Counted from the stretch's first letter, positions 19,738 to 29,240 are shown. The stretch is 64,000 bases of DNA from Leuconostoc mesenteroides subsp. mesenteroides (GCA_009676745.1 CP046062.1:729501-793500); one strand, 5' to 3'. A program made the numbers and translations. Notes: a model not told the origin generated them from the sequence alone.

Positions 19738-20703
19738 TTATTTTTCTGTTGAATCACGTATAACGAGCTCACCGTTTAGTACAACACGTATGGTATTAGA
19801 TGGATTGGTATCGCGTACAGTACTGAAAAGTTCATAAATTTTTTTACCAGTTTGGTAAAAATCATATTCAAAGCTAGTTAAGTTTGGGGTAACAGTGGTA
19901 CTTAAATCGGATTTACCAAATCCAATATATTGGGCGTGCTGTCCAGTTGCTAAACCAGCTTGAAGAGCACCGATTGTAATGCGATCAGTGGCACCAATAA
20001 TTAAATCGAAATGTTGAAATTGCATCGCTTGTTGTGCAGCCACTTTTGCTTCTGCTATGCTGAATTTTGAATTAACGACAGTCACTTTACTAGCTGACAG
20101 TTTTTCTCTAATATTGAGAAAACGATCATGACCAATGGCCCAATCCATCGTTTCATCAATTTTTAATAGTAAAGTATTTTTCGGATGTAGTGATGCAGCA
20201 AATTCACCGACAACAGTTCCGGCTTGCAAATCGTTCATGACGACACGATGAAAGTCAGGTTCTTCCTGTCCTTGGATAACCACAGGTGCATCAAATTCAT
20301 TTAATGCGTTACGTAACTCGTCATTTAAATTAGCGGTTAAAACAATCAAACCACTGACATTTTGTGTACGTAATTTTTCAATAGCAGCGAGCTCACGTTT
20401 AGTCGATTGATAGGTATTGACAATCAAAAAAGTATCATTTTCGTTTGCGTCGTCTAGCCCACGTAGCATCTCGACTTGGGCAGATGAATCGAGTCTAGGC
20501 ACGATTACGCCTATTGTGTGATTGACCTTCTGTTTTAAACTTTGCGCAAAGGTATTGGGCTGATAATTATTTTCAGTAACAACTTTGTTTATTTTTTCAC
20601 GTGTTTTAGCGCTGACTGGTCCACCATTCAAATAGCGAGAGACAGTGCTTTTTGCTACTTGAGCCATATTAGCAATATCAGTTATTGTCAATTTTTTTTC
20701 CAT
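19738..20703 (-). CDS. scrR: LacI-family sucrose regulator ScrR
   Basis: A 321-residue LacI/GalR repressor: the N-terminal helix-turn-helix reads TITDIANMAQVAKSTVSRYLNGG, followed by a hinge helix and a periplasmic-binding-like sensor domain (HTIGVIVPRLDSS onward). Divergence from scrA and palindromes between the two genes indicate control of the sucrose operon. ATG 20703 is taken as the start; a GTG two codons upstream (20709) is possible, and neither has a strong binding site. Sugar ligand is inferred, not seen. Confidence 0.85.
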   Translation of the reverse strand: MEKKLTITDIANMAQVAKSTVSRYLNGGPVSAKTREKINKVVTENNYQPNTFAQSLKQKVNHTIGVIVPRLDSSAQVEMLRGLDDANENDTFLIVNTYQSTKRELAAIEKLRTQNVSGLIVLTANLNDELRNALNEFDAPVVIQGQEEPDFHRVVMNDLQAGTVVGEFAASLHPKNTLLLKIDETMDWAIGHDRFLNIREKLSASKVTVVNSKFSIAEAKVAAQQAMQFQHFDLIIGATDRITIGALQAGLATGQHAQYIGFGKSDLSTTVTPNLTSFEYDFYQTGKKIYELFSTVRDTNPSNTIRVVLNGELVIRDSTEK

Positions 20704-20727
20704 AGACACATATTACCATGAACGAAA

Positions 20728-20830
20728 TGAAAGCGTTGTTAACAACTTGTAATATTTAACTTAAAAAAGAGGTTGCAATTATTTTTGAAAGCGGTTACAA
20801 TTAGTCTATAAAGAAATGGAAACGGTTCCA
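20728..20830 (+). promoter_or_regulatory. scrA promoter with cre and ScrR-type operators
   Basis: The scrA promoter is TTGCAA (20773-20778)-17-TACAAT (20796-20801). A perfect cre match, TGAAAGCGGTTACA (20786-20799), overlaps its -10. Downstream lies the palindrome TGGAAACGGTTCCA (20817-20830), a likely repressor operator, and upstream a related TGAAAGCGTTGTTA (20728-20741) close to scrR. Catabolite control by CcpA plus local control by ScrR is the expected reading. Confidence 0.75.
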
Positions 20831-20861
20831 AAATCTTAGAGAAATTTAGAGGAGCAGCAAA

Positions 20862-22823
20862 ATGGACCATAATAAAGTAGCAAAGCGTATTGCCGATGCT
20901 GTCGGCAAGGACAATATTGTAGCCGCTGCACATTGTGCTACGCGTTTACGATTGGTGATTAAAGATGTTAAAAAGATCGATCAAGATGCCTTGGACAACG
21001 ATTCCGATCTTAAAGGAACATTTAACGCTAATGGACAATATCAAATTATTGTTGGACCAGGAGATGTTAATGGTGTTTACGATGAATTTGTTAAAATTAC
21101 GGGTGTTGAGCAAGCTTCAACTGCCGATTTGAAAAAAATTGCAGCACAATCAGGAAAAAAGAATCCTTTGATGGATTTGGTTAAAGTATTGTCAGACATT
21201 TTTGTTCCTTTGATCCCAGCTTTGGTTGCTGGTGGTCTGCTGATGGCATTGAATAACATTCTAACTGGTGAGGGAATGTTTGGTGCTAAATCTTTGGTTC
21301 AAATGTTCCCGCAAATCACAGGGTTAGCAGAAATGATCAATCTAATGGCTTCTGCGCCGTTTGCATTTTTGCCAATTTTGATAGGAATTACAGCGACAAG
21401 ACGTTTTGGCGGGAACGAAATTCTTGGAGCAGCTGCCGGTATGATGTTAGTTATGCCTAGTTTGGTTAACGGATATGATGTTGCTGAAGCAGTTGCCACT
21501 GGGAAAATGCCAACATGGGATTTGTTTGGTTTGTCGGTTGCGCAAGCTGGTTATCAAGGTCAAGTGTTACCAGTGATTGGTGTGGCGTTCATCTTAGCTA
21601 ATTTGGAAAAGTTTTTCCATAAGCATTTGAAAGGGGCTATTGACTTTACGTTTACACCAATGTTGTCTATCATACTAACTGGATTTATCACATTTATTGT
21701 TGTCGGTCCAGTATTGCGAATTGTTTCTAACGGTATTACTGATAGTTTGACTTGGTTGGTTACGACGTTTGGCTTTATTGGTTATGGGGTCTTTGGTACA
21801 TTCTACTCTGCTATTGTGATTACTGGGTTACACCAGAGTTTTCCTGCAATCGAAACACAGTTATTGGCAGATGTTGCTAAAACAGGTGGTGATTTCATTT
21901 TCCCTATTGCCGCTGCATCTAACGTCGCTCAAGGAGCAGCAACATTTGCTATTTATTTCTTAAGCAAGGGGAATGAAAAGGTACGTGCATTAGCTTCATC
22001 ATCAGGTGCGTCAGCCATGCTAGGTATTACGGAACCAGCAATGTTTGGTGTTAACTTAAAGTACAAGTTCCCATTCTTCATCGCGTTGGGTTCAGCGGGT
22101 ATCTCAAGCTTAGTTATGGGATTGTTTCAAGTTATGTCATCATCATTAGGACCAGCGGGTATCATTGGATTTATTGCTATCCCAGCTAACAAATGGGTAG
22201 GATTCTTCATTGCCATTGCACTATCATTCGTGATCGCTTTTACAGCAACCTTAGCCTACGGACGTTCACACATGCCAGCTTCTCAGTCAGATAATGAATC
22301 AGCAAATCCAGTAGTTACGGAACATGAAGCAGGATTTGAAGTTGATGCACCGGTTTCAGGACAGTTAATGCAACTAGCAGATGTACAAGATGACGTTTTC
22401 TCAACAGGTATGATGGGTCAGGGTGTAGCTATTGAACCGAGTGCAGGTACGATTTATGCGCCAGCAGATGGTGAGATTACAGTAGCCTATGAGACAAAAC
22501 ATGCCTACGGATTAACGACAAATGATGGAGTTGAAATTTTAATTCATATTGGTTTAGATACTGTTAGTTTAGAGGGTCAAGGATTCGAAAGCTTTGTGAC
22601 GCAAGGACAAAGTGTTAAAAAGGGTGATAAGTTAGGCACTTTTGATATAGACTTTATCAAAAAAGCCGGGTATCCGGTTACGACTATGGTTATTATCACA
22701 AATACAAAAGAATTTAATGATGTTGTGGTAGATGGAATTTTTGATGATGATATTCAAGCAGGTCATGAAATTATCACGGCCATACCAAAATCTAATGATT
22801 CAGTCGTTGGTGCGCCAGCTTAA
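20862..22823 (+). CDS. scrA: Sucrose-specific PTS transporter EIIBCA
   Basis: A 653-residue three-domain permease. EIIB comes first with phosphorylated Cys25 in [13 protein letters not shown] follows with about ten membrane helices (roughly residues 105-465) and the [14 protein letters not shown] motif; EIIA is at the C-terminus with the phosphorylated His562 in LIHIGLDTV. It imports sucrose as sucrose-6-phosphate. GAGGAGC precedes the ATG. Neighbours scrB and scrK complete the pathway. Confidence 0.93.
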   Translation: MDHNKVAKRIADAVGKDNIVAAAHCATRLRLVIKDVKKIDQDALDNDSDLKGTFNANGQYQIIVGPGDVNGVYDEFVKITGVEQASTADLKKIAAQSGKKNPLMDLVKVLSDIFVPLIPALVAGGLLMALNNILTGEGMFGAKSLVQMFPQITGLAEMINLMASAPFAFLPILIGITATRRFGGNEILGAAAGMMLVMPSLVNGYDVAEAVATGKMPTWDLFGLSVAQAGYQGQVLPVIGVAFILANLEKFFHKHLKGAIDFTFTPMLSIILTGFITFIVVGPVLRIVSNGITDSLTWLVTTFGFIGYGVFGTFYSAIVITGLHQSFPAIETQLLADVAKTGGDFIFPIAAASNVAQGAATFAIYFLSKGNEKVRALASSSGASAMLGITEPAMFGVNLKYKFPFFIALGSAGISSLVMGLFQVMSSSLGPAGIIGFIAIPANKWVGFFIAIALSFVIAFTATLAYGRSHMPASQSDNESANPVVTEHEAGFEVDAPVSGQLMQLADVQDDVFSTGMMGQGVAIEPSAGTIYAPADGEITVAYETKHAYGLTTNDGVEILIHIGLDTVSLEGQGFESFVTQGQSVKKGDKLGTFDIDFIKKAGYPVTTMVIITNTKEFNDVVVDGIFDDDIQAGHEIITAIPKSNDSVVGAPA

Positions 22824-22840
22824 ATATAAAAAAGGGGAAA

Positions 22841-22860
22841 GCGTATTAATCAAAATACGT
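22841..22860 (+). other. Hairpin between the scrA end and the scrB start
   Basis: CGTATT and AATACG pair around a six-base loop. The only GGGGAAA-type binding site for scrB lies before this hairpin (22834-22840), about 35 bases from the scrB ATG. Folding may bring the two closer. Confidence 0.4.
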
Positions 22861-22874
22861 AATAAAAATAATTC

Positions 22875-24140
22875 ATGCTTATTAAAGATGACATCAATCA
22901 CTTTGAAAAATATCATTTATATCCAACACAAGGTTTATTAAATGATCCAAATGGACTTGTATATTTTAAGGGACAATATCATGTGTTTTTTCAATGGAAT
23001 CCACATGCTTGTAACCACAAATATAAGGAATGGGGGCATTTTGTTTCCAACGATTTGAAAACATGGACTCGTTTAGAAACTGCTTTAAAGCCTTCTCTTT
23101 CAAATCTGGATTCAGCTGGCATATATTCTGGTACAGCATTCGTTAAAGATGATAAGCTATATGTCTTCTATACAGGCAATGTCCGTGATGAATCTGGCCA
23201 AAGTGTGGCGTCTCATCAGATGTGGGCCGTGAGTGAAGATGGGATTCACTTTGAAAAACTTGGTGAACTATTCCCTCATCCAGAAGGTTTTACAAAAGAT
23301 GTTAGAGATCCTAAAGTTTGGCAAGGGAAAAATGGTCGATATTATTTGATGGTAGGTGCACGATCAAATGACAATATAGGAGATATTCTCATTTATGAAT
23401 CAGAAAACTTTAGTCAGTGGCAATTACATGGTTCGCTTATTGAAGGGGAATTGACTGATATTCGTGGCTACATGATTGAATGTCCAGATTTAATTGAGAT
23501 AGATGGTAAGCAGATTCTAATGTTTTCACCGCAAGGATTACCAGCGGATGAAGAGAATTATCGCTATCAAAACATTCATAATACCGGTTATGTCGTCGGT
23601 ACTTTTGATGAAGAGACGTTGCATTTTAAACCGGAAACTTCATTCAAAGAAGTTGACAAGGGATTCGAATTTTATGCACCACAAACCATGCATACCCATG
23701 AGGGACGCAAAATAATGTGGGGATGGGCTGGTATGATGACACCAGAACGTGAGGCTTCGACGCCAACAATTGCTAGCAACAATTGGGTTCATGTGTTGAC
23801 AGTTCCACGGGAATTGCACGTAACGCCAGATGGCCTTTTGACACAGACACCCATTGCAGAAATTTTGCATACAACACCTTTAACAGATTTTGATGCTGTT
23901 GATGTGGGTCAATATACAATTGATTCTCACGACAATTGGTCAGTATCTTTTGGTGAAAATATGACGCTAACCCGAAATGAAAATCGACTGATTTTATCAC
24001 GACGTCAGTGGGAGAGTGGTGAAATTGAAAAACGACAAATTGTAGGAGATATTGATCATGCACTATTGATTGTTGATGCAGACATTATCGAAGTGTTTAC
24101 AAACAATAATCAATCAGTCATGACGGCACGCTATTTTTAA
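22875..24140 (+). CDS. scrB: Sucrose-6-phosphate hydrolase
   Basis: A 421-residue GH32 enzyme. The nucleophile motif LLNDPNG (Asp24), VFFQWNP, the transition-state RDPKVW and the acid/base ECPDL are all present. It splits sucrose-6-phosphate to glucose-6-phosphate and fructose. An in-frame stop at 22869 leaves the ATG at 22875 as the only sensible start, yet no binding site is near it. The protein is somewhat short at the C-terminal beta-sandwich compared with ~480-residue homologues. Confidence 0.92.
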   Translation: MLIKDDINHFEKYHLYPTQGLLNDPNGLVYFKGQYHVFFQWNPHACNHKYKEWGHFVSNDLKTWTRLETALKPSLSNLDSAGIYSGTAFVKDDKLYVFYTGNVRDESGQSVASHQMWAVSEDGIHFEKLGELFPHPEGFTKDVRDPKVWQGKNGRYYLMVGARSNDNIGDILIYESENFSQWQLHGSLIEGELTDIRGYMIECPDLIEIDGKQILMFSPQGLPADEENYRYQNIHNTGYVVGTFDEETLHFKPETSFKEVDKGFEFYAPQTMHTHEGRKIMWGWAGMMTPEREASTPTIASNNWVHVLTVPRELHVTPDGLLTQTPIAEILHTTPLTDFDAVDVGQYTIDSHDNWSVSFGENMTLTRNENRLILSRRQWESGEIEKRQIVGDIDHALLIVDADIIEVFTNNNQSVMTARYF

Positions 24141-24143
24141 GTA

Positions 24144-24172
24144 TTGAAAATATTTGTGTAAACGATTACAAT
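24144..24172 (+). promoter_or_regulatory. scrK promoter with cre site
   Basis: TTGAAA (24144-24149)-17-TACAAT (24167-24172). A perfect cre, TGTAAACGATTACA (24157-24170), overlaps the -10, the same geometry as at scrA. Confidence 0.78.
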
Positions 24173-24240
24173 GTAAGTATAGTAACTGGTTAACGTCTAA
24201 CACAAACACGATGATTTCGTGAAAAAGGAGCAATTAAATT

Positions 24241-25107
24241 ATGGGTTTATTAGGAGCAATTGAAGCAGGTGGAACGAAATTTGTGGTCGCTGTTGCGGAC
24301 CACGATTATAATATTGTTGAGAGAACATCATTTCCTACGCTTGATGGTCAAAAAACAGTAGAGCAAGTCATCGCTTTTTTTGATAAGTTTGACAATATTG
24401 ATGCTATTGGGATTGCAGCATTCGGACCAATTGACATTGTGGAAGGATCAACAACATATGGTCATGTTTTAGATACACCAAAGCGTGGATGGTCAGGATA
24501 TGACTTTCTGGGTGCGATGAAAGAATGGCGTGATATTCCTTACTATTGGACTACTGATGTTAATGGTGCTGGATGGGCTGAGTTTGAAACTGGTGCAGCT
24601 AAAGATGTTAATAACATGGTTTATTTAACAGTTGGTACTGGTGTCGGTGCCGGTATCGTCTCTAGTGGTAAGCTAGTTGTTGGATATGGACATCCTGAAG
24701 CAGGACATATTTTCTTACAAAAGCACCCTCTTGATAAGTATGAAGGTCATTGCCCATTTCATGGTGATAACTGTTTAGAAGGCTTGGCTGCTGGTCCAGC
24801 AATTGAAGAACGTTGGGGACGTAGTGCTAAAGAAATTCCAGATGATGATATTGCTTGGAAAATTGAAGCCTTTTATCTTGCTCAAGCAGCACTTGATTAC
24901 ACAATGATTTTACGCCCTGAAAAAATTGTTTTTGGTGGTGGTGTACCACATCGTGAAATCTTATTCCCATTAATTCGCGAAAGTTTCGCTGAACAAATGA
25001 GTGACTATTTAGCAGTTCCTGATTTGGATGAATACATCGTGCCAGTTGCTAATGGCGATAATGCCGGCATACTAGGTTGCTTCTATTTGGCAAAAACATT
25101 ACTTTAA
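24241..25107 (+). CDS. scrK: Fructokinase, ROK family
   Basis: A 288-residue ROK sugar kinase: GAIEAGGTKFVVAV (phosphate loop), VGTGVGAGIV, and the zinc-binding stretch GHPEAGHIFLQKHP...CPFHGDNCLEGLAAG with H-C-H-C ligands. It phosphorylates the fructose released by ScrB to fructose-6-phosphate. AAAAGGAGC precedes the ATG. It has its own promoter, so it can be expressed apart from scrAB. Confidence 0.93.
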   Translation: MGLLGAIEAGGTKFVVAVADHDYNIVERTSFPTLDGQKTVEQVIAFFDKFDNIDAIGIAAFGPIDIVEGSTTYGHVLDTPKRGWSGYDFLGAMKEWRDIPYYWTTDVNGAGWAEFETGAAKDVNNMVYLTVGTGVGAGIVSSGKLVVGYGHPEAGHIFLQKHPLDKYEGHCPFHGDNCLEGLAAGPAIEERWGRSAKEIPDDDIAWKIEAFYLAQAALDYTMILRPEKIVFGGGVPHREILFPLIRESFAEQMSDYLAVPDLDEYIVPVANGDNAGILGCFYLAKTLL

Positions 25108-25165
25108 TTTTCACTTTATCTTCAGTTTATATGAATTTAATTTACGAACGTTATATTATAAACAT

Positions 25166-25402
25166 CAACAAAGCAAGTTATCTCAAACAACAAGCCAAGT
25201 TGAAGTGAAATGTATCATTCGATAAATTATAACCTGGAGGGTTGAATCGTATAAGCGGAATAACTGATGAGCATCACATCAGAGGCACAAAACATTACGG
25301 CTTAAGAAAGCCGAGTCATGATCTCCCACGTGACTATAAATAACTCATATTCTCTCTCAATAAAAGGCCACGATGGACGTGCTAGTCCATCGTGCCTTTT
25401 TT
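25166..25402 (+). ncRNA. Predicted structured small RNA, copy B (downstream of scrK)
   Basis: Plus-strand partner of 19422-19671. Promoter-like TGAATT (25132-25137)-16-TATTAT (25154-25159); conserved 5' part AAGTTATCTCAAACAACAAG; GGAGG at 25236-25240; hairpin CTGATG/CATCAG (25264-25282); hairpin CGGCTT/AAGCCG (25298-25313); hairpin AGTCATG/CGTGACT with loop ATCTCCCA (25314-25335); terminator CACGATGGAC/GTCCATCGTG followed by a T run (25366-25402). Stem changes relative to copy A keep pairing, while the UCUCCC loop is unchanged. Target and function unknown. Confidence 0.58.
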
Positions 25403-25488
25403 AGTTAGATTTTTATAATAATTATATATTATGTTGCACGTTATCGAAAAATGTGATAAGATATTTTATGTTGTGAAATACGAAAAAT

Positions 25489-25561
25489 GGTCAGCTAGCT
25501 CAGTTGGTAGAGCAACGGACTCTTAATCCGTGGGTCCAGGGTTCGAGCCCCTGGCTGACCA
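25489..25561 (+). tRNA. tRNA-Lys (anticodon CTT)
   Basis: A 73-base cloverleaf: acceptor GGTCAGC/GCTGACC, D arm with AGCTCAGTTGGTAGAGC, anticodon stem ACGGA/TCCGT with loop CTCTTAA (anticodon CTT), T arm with GGTTCGAGCC, discriminator A. CCA is not encoded. Confidence 0.96.
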
Positions 25562-25567
25562 TTATAT

Positions 25568-25602
25568 AAAACCAGTAAACTTTGTTTACTGGTTTTTGTT
25601 TT
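25568..25602 (+). terminator. Terminator after tRNA-Lys
   Basis: AACCAGTAAAC pairs with GTTTACTGGTT around TTT, followed by TTTGTTTT. Confidence 0.85.
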
Positions 25603-25628
25603 AATTATAAATATTGGGGAGAGGAAGA

Positions 25629-26390
25629 ATGGAACGAAATGCTGGAAAGAAGGTTAAAAAATATTTGCTTTTAATTGTGTTGATTATTGTGGCTACTATT
25701 TGTTTTTTTATTACTAAGCAACCTATCAAAAACACAGGTAAGTTTGCTAAAGAATCTTCTGTAGAAAAAAGAAATGATATACCAAAAGGTATAAAAACGA
25801 CAGATTGGGATTTATTATTAGTTAATAAAAGCCATTCCTATCAAACAGAATTGAACTTTACGAAGTTCACTGTCGATGGTAACACCATTGATCAACGAAT
25901 CGCACAAGCTCTTGCAAATTTCCGTTCAGCAGCTCAAAAGGCTGGCTACGCGACTACTTTAGTATCGGGGTATCGTTCTATTGCATACCAGACAACTGTT
26001 TATAATAATTCAATTAGTCAATATGAAATAAATGGTATGAGTACGGTAGAGGCCAAAAAATTAACTGAGTCTGTAATTCAGGTGCCTGGATCCTCAGAAC
26101 ACCAAACAGGACAAGCAGTTGATTTAGCAGGTAATGACGCCTTGGCAGCCTATCCTTCTTTAGAAGCAGGCATGGATCAATTCAAGTCACAACAGTGGTT
26201 AATCAAACATGCACCGGAATATGGATTTATTTTACGTTACCCAAGTGATAGTCAGTCTATAAAGGAAACGGGAATTGACTATGAATCTTGGCATTTCAGA
26301 TACGTCGGTGTGTCGAATGCAACGTATATCACTAATCATCACATCACACTAGAAAAATATATTCAAACTTTACAAAAAGCTGAGAAATGA
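25629..26390 (+). CDS. VanY-type D-alanyl-D-alanine carboxypeptidase, membrane-anchored
   Basis: A 253-residue protein with an N-terminal basic stretch and one membrane anchor (about residues 12-32). The catalytic part shows SGYRSIAYQ, SSEHQTGQAVDLA (SxHxxGxAxD zinc site) and ESWHFRYVG (second histidine), the signature of the VanY/LAS peptidases that trim the terminal D-residue from peptidoglycan stems. The ATG at 25629 follows GAGAGGAAGA; a TTG at 25614 overlaps that site. With Ddl(F261) it may help remove D-Ala-ending precursors, which is inference. Confidence 0.88.
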   Translation: MERNAGKKVKKYLLLIVLIIVATICFFITKQPIKNTGKFAKESSVEKRNDIPKGIKTTDWDLLLVNKSHSYQTELNFTKFTVDGNTIDQRIAQALANFRSAAQKAGYATTLVSGYRSIAYQTTVYNNSISQYEINGMSTVEAKKLTESVIQVPGSSEHQTGQAVDLAGNDALAAYPSLEAGMDQFKSQQWLIKHAPEYGFILRYPSDSQSIKETGIDYESWHFRYVGVSNATYITNHHITLEKYIQTLQKAEK

Positions 26391-26488
26391 TATATGGTTT
26401 GACAATCAAAATAATTGTTCAGCAGGAACAATGTAATTTTGATATACTATATTAGTAATATTTTTATTTGAAACTGAGGAGAAATGGC

Positions 26489-27136
26489 ATGATTGTACTA
26501 TCAGGCACCATTGGCGCTGGAAAAACGAGTTTAACGAAAATGTTGGCAAAACATTTAGATTCACAGGCGTTTTACGAAAGTGTTGATGATAACCCAATTT
26601 TGCCATTATTTTACCAAAACCCTAAGAAGTATGGTTTTTTGCTACAAATTTATTTTCTAAACAAAAGACTAGAACAAATAAAAAAAGCCCAAGTGGATGC
26701 CAAAAATATTTTAGATCGTTCTATTTTTGAAGATGCTTTGTTATTCCAATTGACAGCCGATTTGAACCGTGCAACGCAAACAGAGGTAGATATATATCAG
26801 TCATTGGTTAATAATATGATGGCTGAAATCCCAGGTAGTGTAACGTCTAAAGACCCTGATTTATTAATTCATGTTCGTGTTAGTTTTGATACGATGCTTG
26901 CAAGAATTAAAAAGCGTGGTCGCTCATTTGAACAAGTTGAAGCTAATCCAGGATTATATGACTACTACAAAGAACTTAATTCACGTTATGATGATTGGTT
27001 CGCTGCGTACGATCGATCACCAAAAATTCAGATAGATGGTGACCATTTTGATTTTGTGGAAAATGAAGAGTCAGGTGCAAAAGTTTTGGATATGATTGAT
27101 GCAAAATTAGCACAAACTGGTGTACTATCATTTTGA
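26489..27136 (+). CDS. Deoxynucleoside kinase (dAK/dGK family)
   Basis: A 215-residue P-loop kinase: VLSGTIGAGKTSL near the start, the DRSIFEDALLF (DRS/ERS) motif, and the lid RIKKRGRSFEQ. It salvages deoxyadenosine, deoxyguanosine or deoxycytidine; the exact choice is not visible. ATG 26489 follows GAGGAGAAA. Lactic acid bacteria rely heavily on nucleoside salvage, which also fits the nucleoside hydrolase at 29.3 kb. Confidence 0.87.
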   Translation: MIVLSGTIGAGKTSLTKMLAKHLDSQAFYESVDDNPILPLFYQNPKKYGFLLQIYFLNKRLEQIKKAQVDAKNILDRSIFEDALLFQLTADLNRATQTEVDIYQSLVNNMMAEIPGSVTSKDPDLLIHVRVSFDTMLARIKKRGRSFEQVEANPGLYDYYKELNSRYDDWFAAYDRSPKIQIDGDHFDFVENEESGAKVLDMIDAKLAQTGVLSF

Positions 27137-27171
27137 AAAATCCCGAAACTTTTGAAGTTAGGGATTTTTTT
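27135..27171 (+). terminator. Terminator after the deoxynucleoside kinase gene
   Basis: AAAATCCC pairs with GGGATTTT around an inner ACTT/AAGT step, followed by a T run. A TATAAT for proB follows at about 27173. Confidence 0.8.
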
Positions 27172-27205
27172 GATATAATAATTAAAATTAACTAAGGAAT
27201 ATATA

Positions 27206-27994
27206 ATGAGTAGTTGGCATAGAATTGTTATTAAAGTCGGCACGAGCACAATTGTTAATCGTGATGGACAAATTAATTACCCAGTCGTCAATCGGTTGGC
27301 ACAAACACTCTCCAGTTTACAAAAATCTGGTCATGAAATTTTATTAGTTACCTCTGGAGCAATTGGTGTTGCATTGGATCAGATGAATCTGCAAAAACGG
27401 CCACAAGAGATTCCGCAACAACAAGCACTAGCTGCTATTGGTCAAGGATACTTGATGTCATTGTACAACCAAAGTTTTGCATTTTATCAGCAACTAGTTG
27501 GACAAGTTTTATTGACATATGATGTGTTCGACAATAAAGTGATGCTTGAAAATACAATGAATGCCGTTGAAATGATGTTCGCACAACATGTTATTCCCAT
27601 TGTTAATGAAAATGATGTGATTGCAGTTGATGAGCTTGATCATCAACATTCATTTGGCGATAATGACCGCCTAGCCGCGATTGTGACACGTGAAATTGGT
27701 GCTGACGGGCTCATTATTTTGAGTGATGTTGACGCGTTGTACACGTCTAATCCGAATATTGATGAATTTGCACAAGCTATTGATAAAGTGACGGAAATTA
27801 CTGATGATATTCGTATGAGCGCCACCGGATCGACTTCCGGTTTAGGAACAGGTGGGATGAGCACAAAACTTGCTGCTGGTGAATTTGTGATGAAAAGTGG
27901 TGGTAAAATGGTGTTAATTAATGGCAATAATCCCGCCTTGATTTTAGAAGTAATAGCTGGTAAACAAGTGGGGACACTATTTCAAGGAGAATGA
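27206..27994 (+). CDS. proB: Glutamate 5-kinase, without PUA domain
   Basis: A 262-residue amino-acid kinase: RIVIKVGTSTIV, LVTSGAIGVAL, NENDVIAVDE and GTGGMSTKLAAG are typical of ProB. It makes gamma-glutamyl phosphate, the first step to proline. The C-terminal PUA domain of the ~370-residue form is absent, as in other short lactobacillal versions. AAGGAATA precedes the ATG. It lies 4 bases before proA. Confidence 0.93.
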   Translation: MSSWHRIVIKVGTSTIVNRDGQINYPVVNRLAQTLSSLQKSGHEILLVTSGAIGVALDQMNLQKRPQEIPQQQALAAIGQGYLMSLYNQSFAFYQQLVGQVLLTYDVFDNKVMLENTMNAVEMMFAQHVIPIVNENDVIAVDELDHQHSFGDNDRLAAIVTREIGADGLIILSDVDALYTSNPNIDEFAQAIDKVTEITDDIRMSATGSTSGLGTGGMSTKLAAGEFVMKSGGKMVLINGNNPALILEVIAGKQVGTLFQGE

Positions 27995-27998
27995 AGCT

Positions 27999-29240
27999 AT
28001 GAGCACAGTAGAACAAATTGGTCAGCGCGCCAAATTGGTGACCGCTGATGTCGCTAATTTGTCAGTAGAAATCCGTAATCAAATATTATTGGATATGTCG
28101 TCAGCTTTGATAGTTAACTGGCAAAAAATTGTGACCGCTAATAAAAAAGATTTAGATGCAGCTACCCAACTATCAGGTCCGATGCGTAATCGATTGATGC
28201 TTGATCAGACAACAATTAGCAGTATCGCGGCATCGCTATCAGCGGTTGCTAAGTTGGCTGATCCTTTGGCAGGCCCTTATGACAGTTGGAAAAACCATAC
28301 AGGATTCAAAATTATAAAAAAGACAGTACCACTAGGGGTTGTGGCTATGATATTTGAGGCACGCCCGAATGTGACTGTCGATGCAGCCGCATTAGCTTTT
28401 AAATCAGGTAATGCTGTCATTTTGCGCGGTGGTAAAGAAGCTATCGAGTCAAATATCATCTTAACGAGTATATTGCGTGATGTGCTACGTAAACATCATT
28501 TAAACCCAGATATAATACAATTAGTCACGGATACAACACACGAGTCTGTTAACATATTACTGAATATGCGTGACTATGTTGATGTATTAATTCCGCGTGG
28601 TTCAGGTCAGTTTATTGATTTTGTTGTAAAAAATGCAACAGTACCGGTTATTGAAACGGGTGCAGGGAATACACATATATTTGTGGACGAGAGTGCTAAG
28701 CAAGATGAAGCTATTCGTGTTATTCATAATGCTAAAACACAAAAGCCCGCAGTTTGTAATGCTGCCGAAAAGTTACTAATTCATGAGACAATTGCGGGTG
28801 AATTTTTACCAAAGATTGTCGATAATCTACTAGCTGCTGGTGTGGCGTTACGTGGCGACCAAAAAGCCTGCAGTATAGATGGTCGAATAAGTAGCGCAAA
28901 TGCTGAAGATTGGGATACTGAGTATAATGATTTAATCATGGCTATCAAAATTGTTCACGATAACGATGAAGCAATTACCTGGATTAATGACCACACAACA
29001 CATCACTCAGAAACAATTATTAGTGAGAATCTTAATCATGTTACTGATTTTATGAATACTGTTGATGCTGCTGTTGTTTACCAGAACGTTTCAAGCCGTT
29101 TTACTGATGGCTTTGAATTTGGATTTGGCGCAGAAATTGGTATCTCTACACAAAAGCTTCATGCACGTGGACCAATGGGACTAAGTGCGTTAACTACAAT
29201 TAAGTATGAAGTATTTGGCGAAGGACAAATTAGAGAATAA
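27999..29240 (+). CDS. proA: Glutamate-5-semialdehyde dehydrogenase
   Basis: A 413-residue aldehyde-dehydrogenase-fold reductase. Catalytic cysteine lies in KPAVCNAAEKLL; VPLGVVAMIFEARPNVTVDAA and the late SSRFTDGFEFGFGAEIGISTQK are diagnostic. It reduces gamma-glutamyl phosphate with NADPH. CAAGGAGAATGAAGC precedes the ATG within the proB end. Confidence 0.95.
   Translation: MSTVEQIGQRAKLVTADVANLSVEIRNQILLDMSSALIVNWQKIVTANKKDLDAATQLSGPMRNRLMLDQTTISSIAASLSAVAKLADPLAGPYDSWKNHTGFKIIKKTVPLGVVAMIFEARPNVTVDAAALAFKSGNAVILRGGKEAIESNIILTSILRDVLRKHHLNPDIIQLVTDTTHESVNILLNMRDYVDVLIPRGSGQFIDFVVKNATVPVIETGAGNTHIFVDESAKQDEAIRVIHNAKTQKPAVCNAAEKLLIHETIAGEFLPKIVDNLLAAGVALRGDQKACSIDGRISSANAEDWDTEYNDLIMAIKIVHDNDEAITWINDHTTHHSETIISENLNHVTDFMNTVDAAVVYQNVSSRFTDGFEFGFGAEIGISTQKLHARGPMGLSALTTIKYEVFGEGQIRE

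Noticed and set aside
25166..25402. Copy B as a 6S RNA
   Set aside because: The 5' and 3' parts do not form the long rod with a central bubble that 6S RNA needs.
19422..25402. The sucrose locus as a transposon bounded by inverted repeats
   Set aside because: No transposase or target duplication; the repeats are diverged, structured and end in terminators, which fits paralogous transcripts better.
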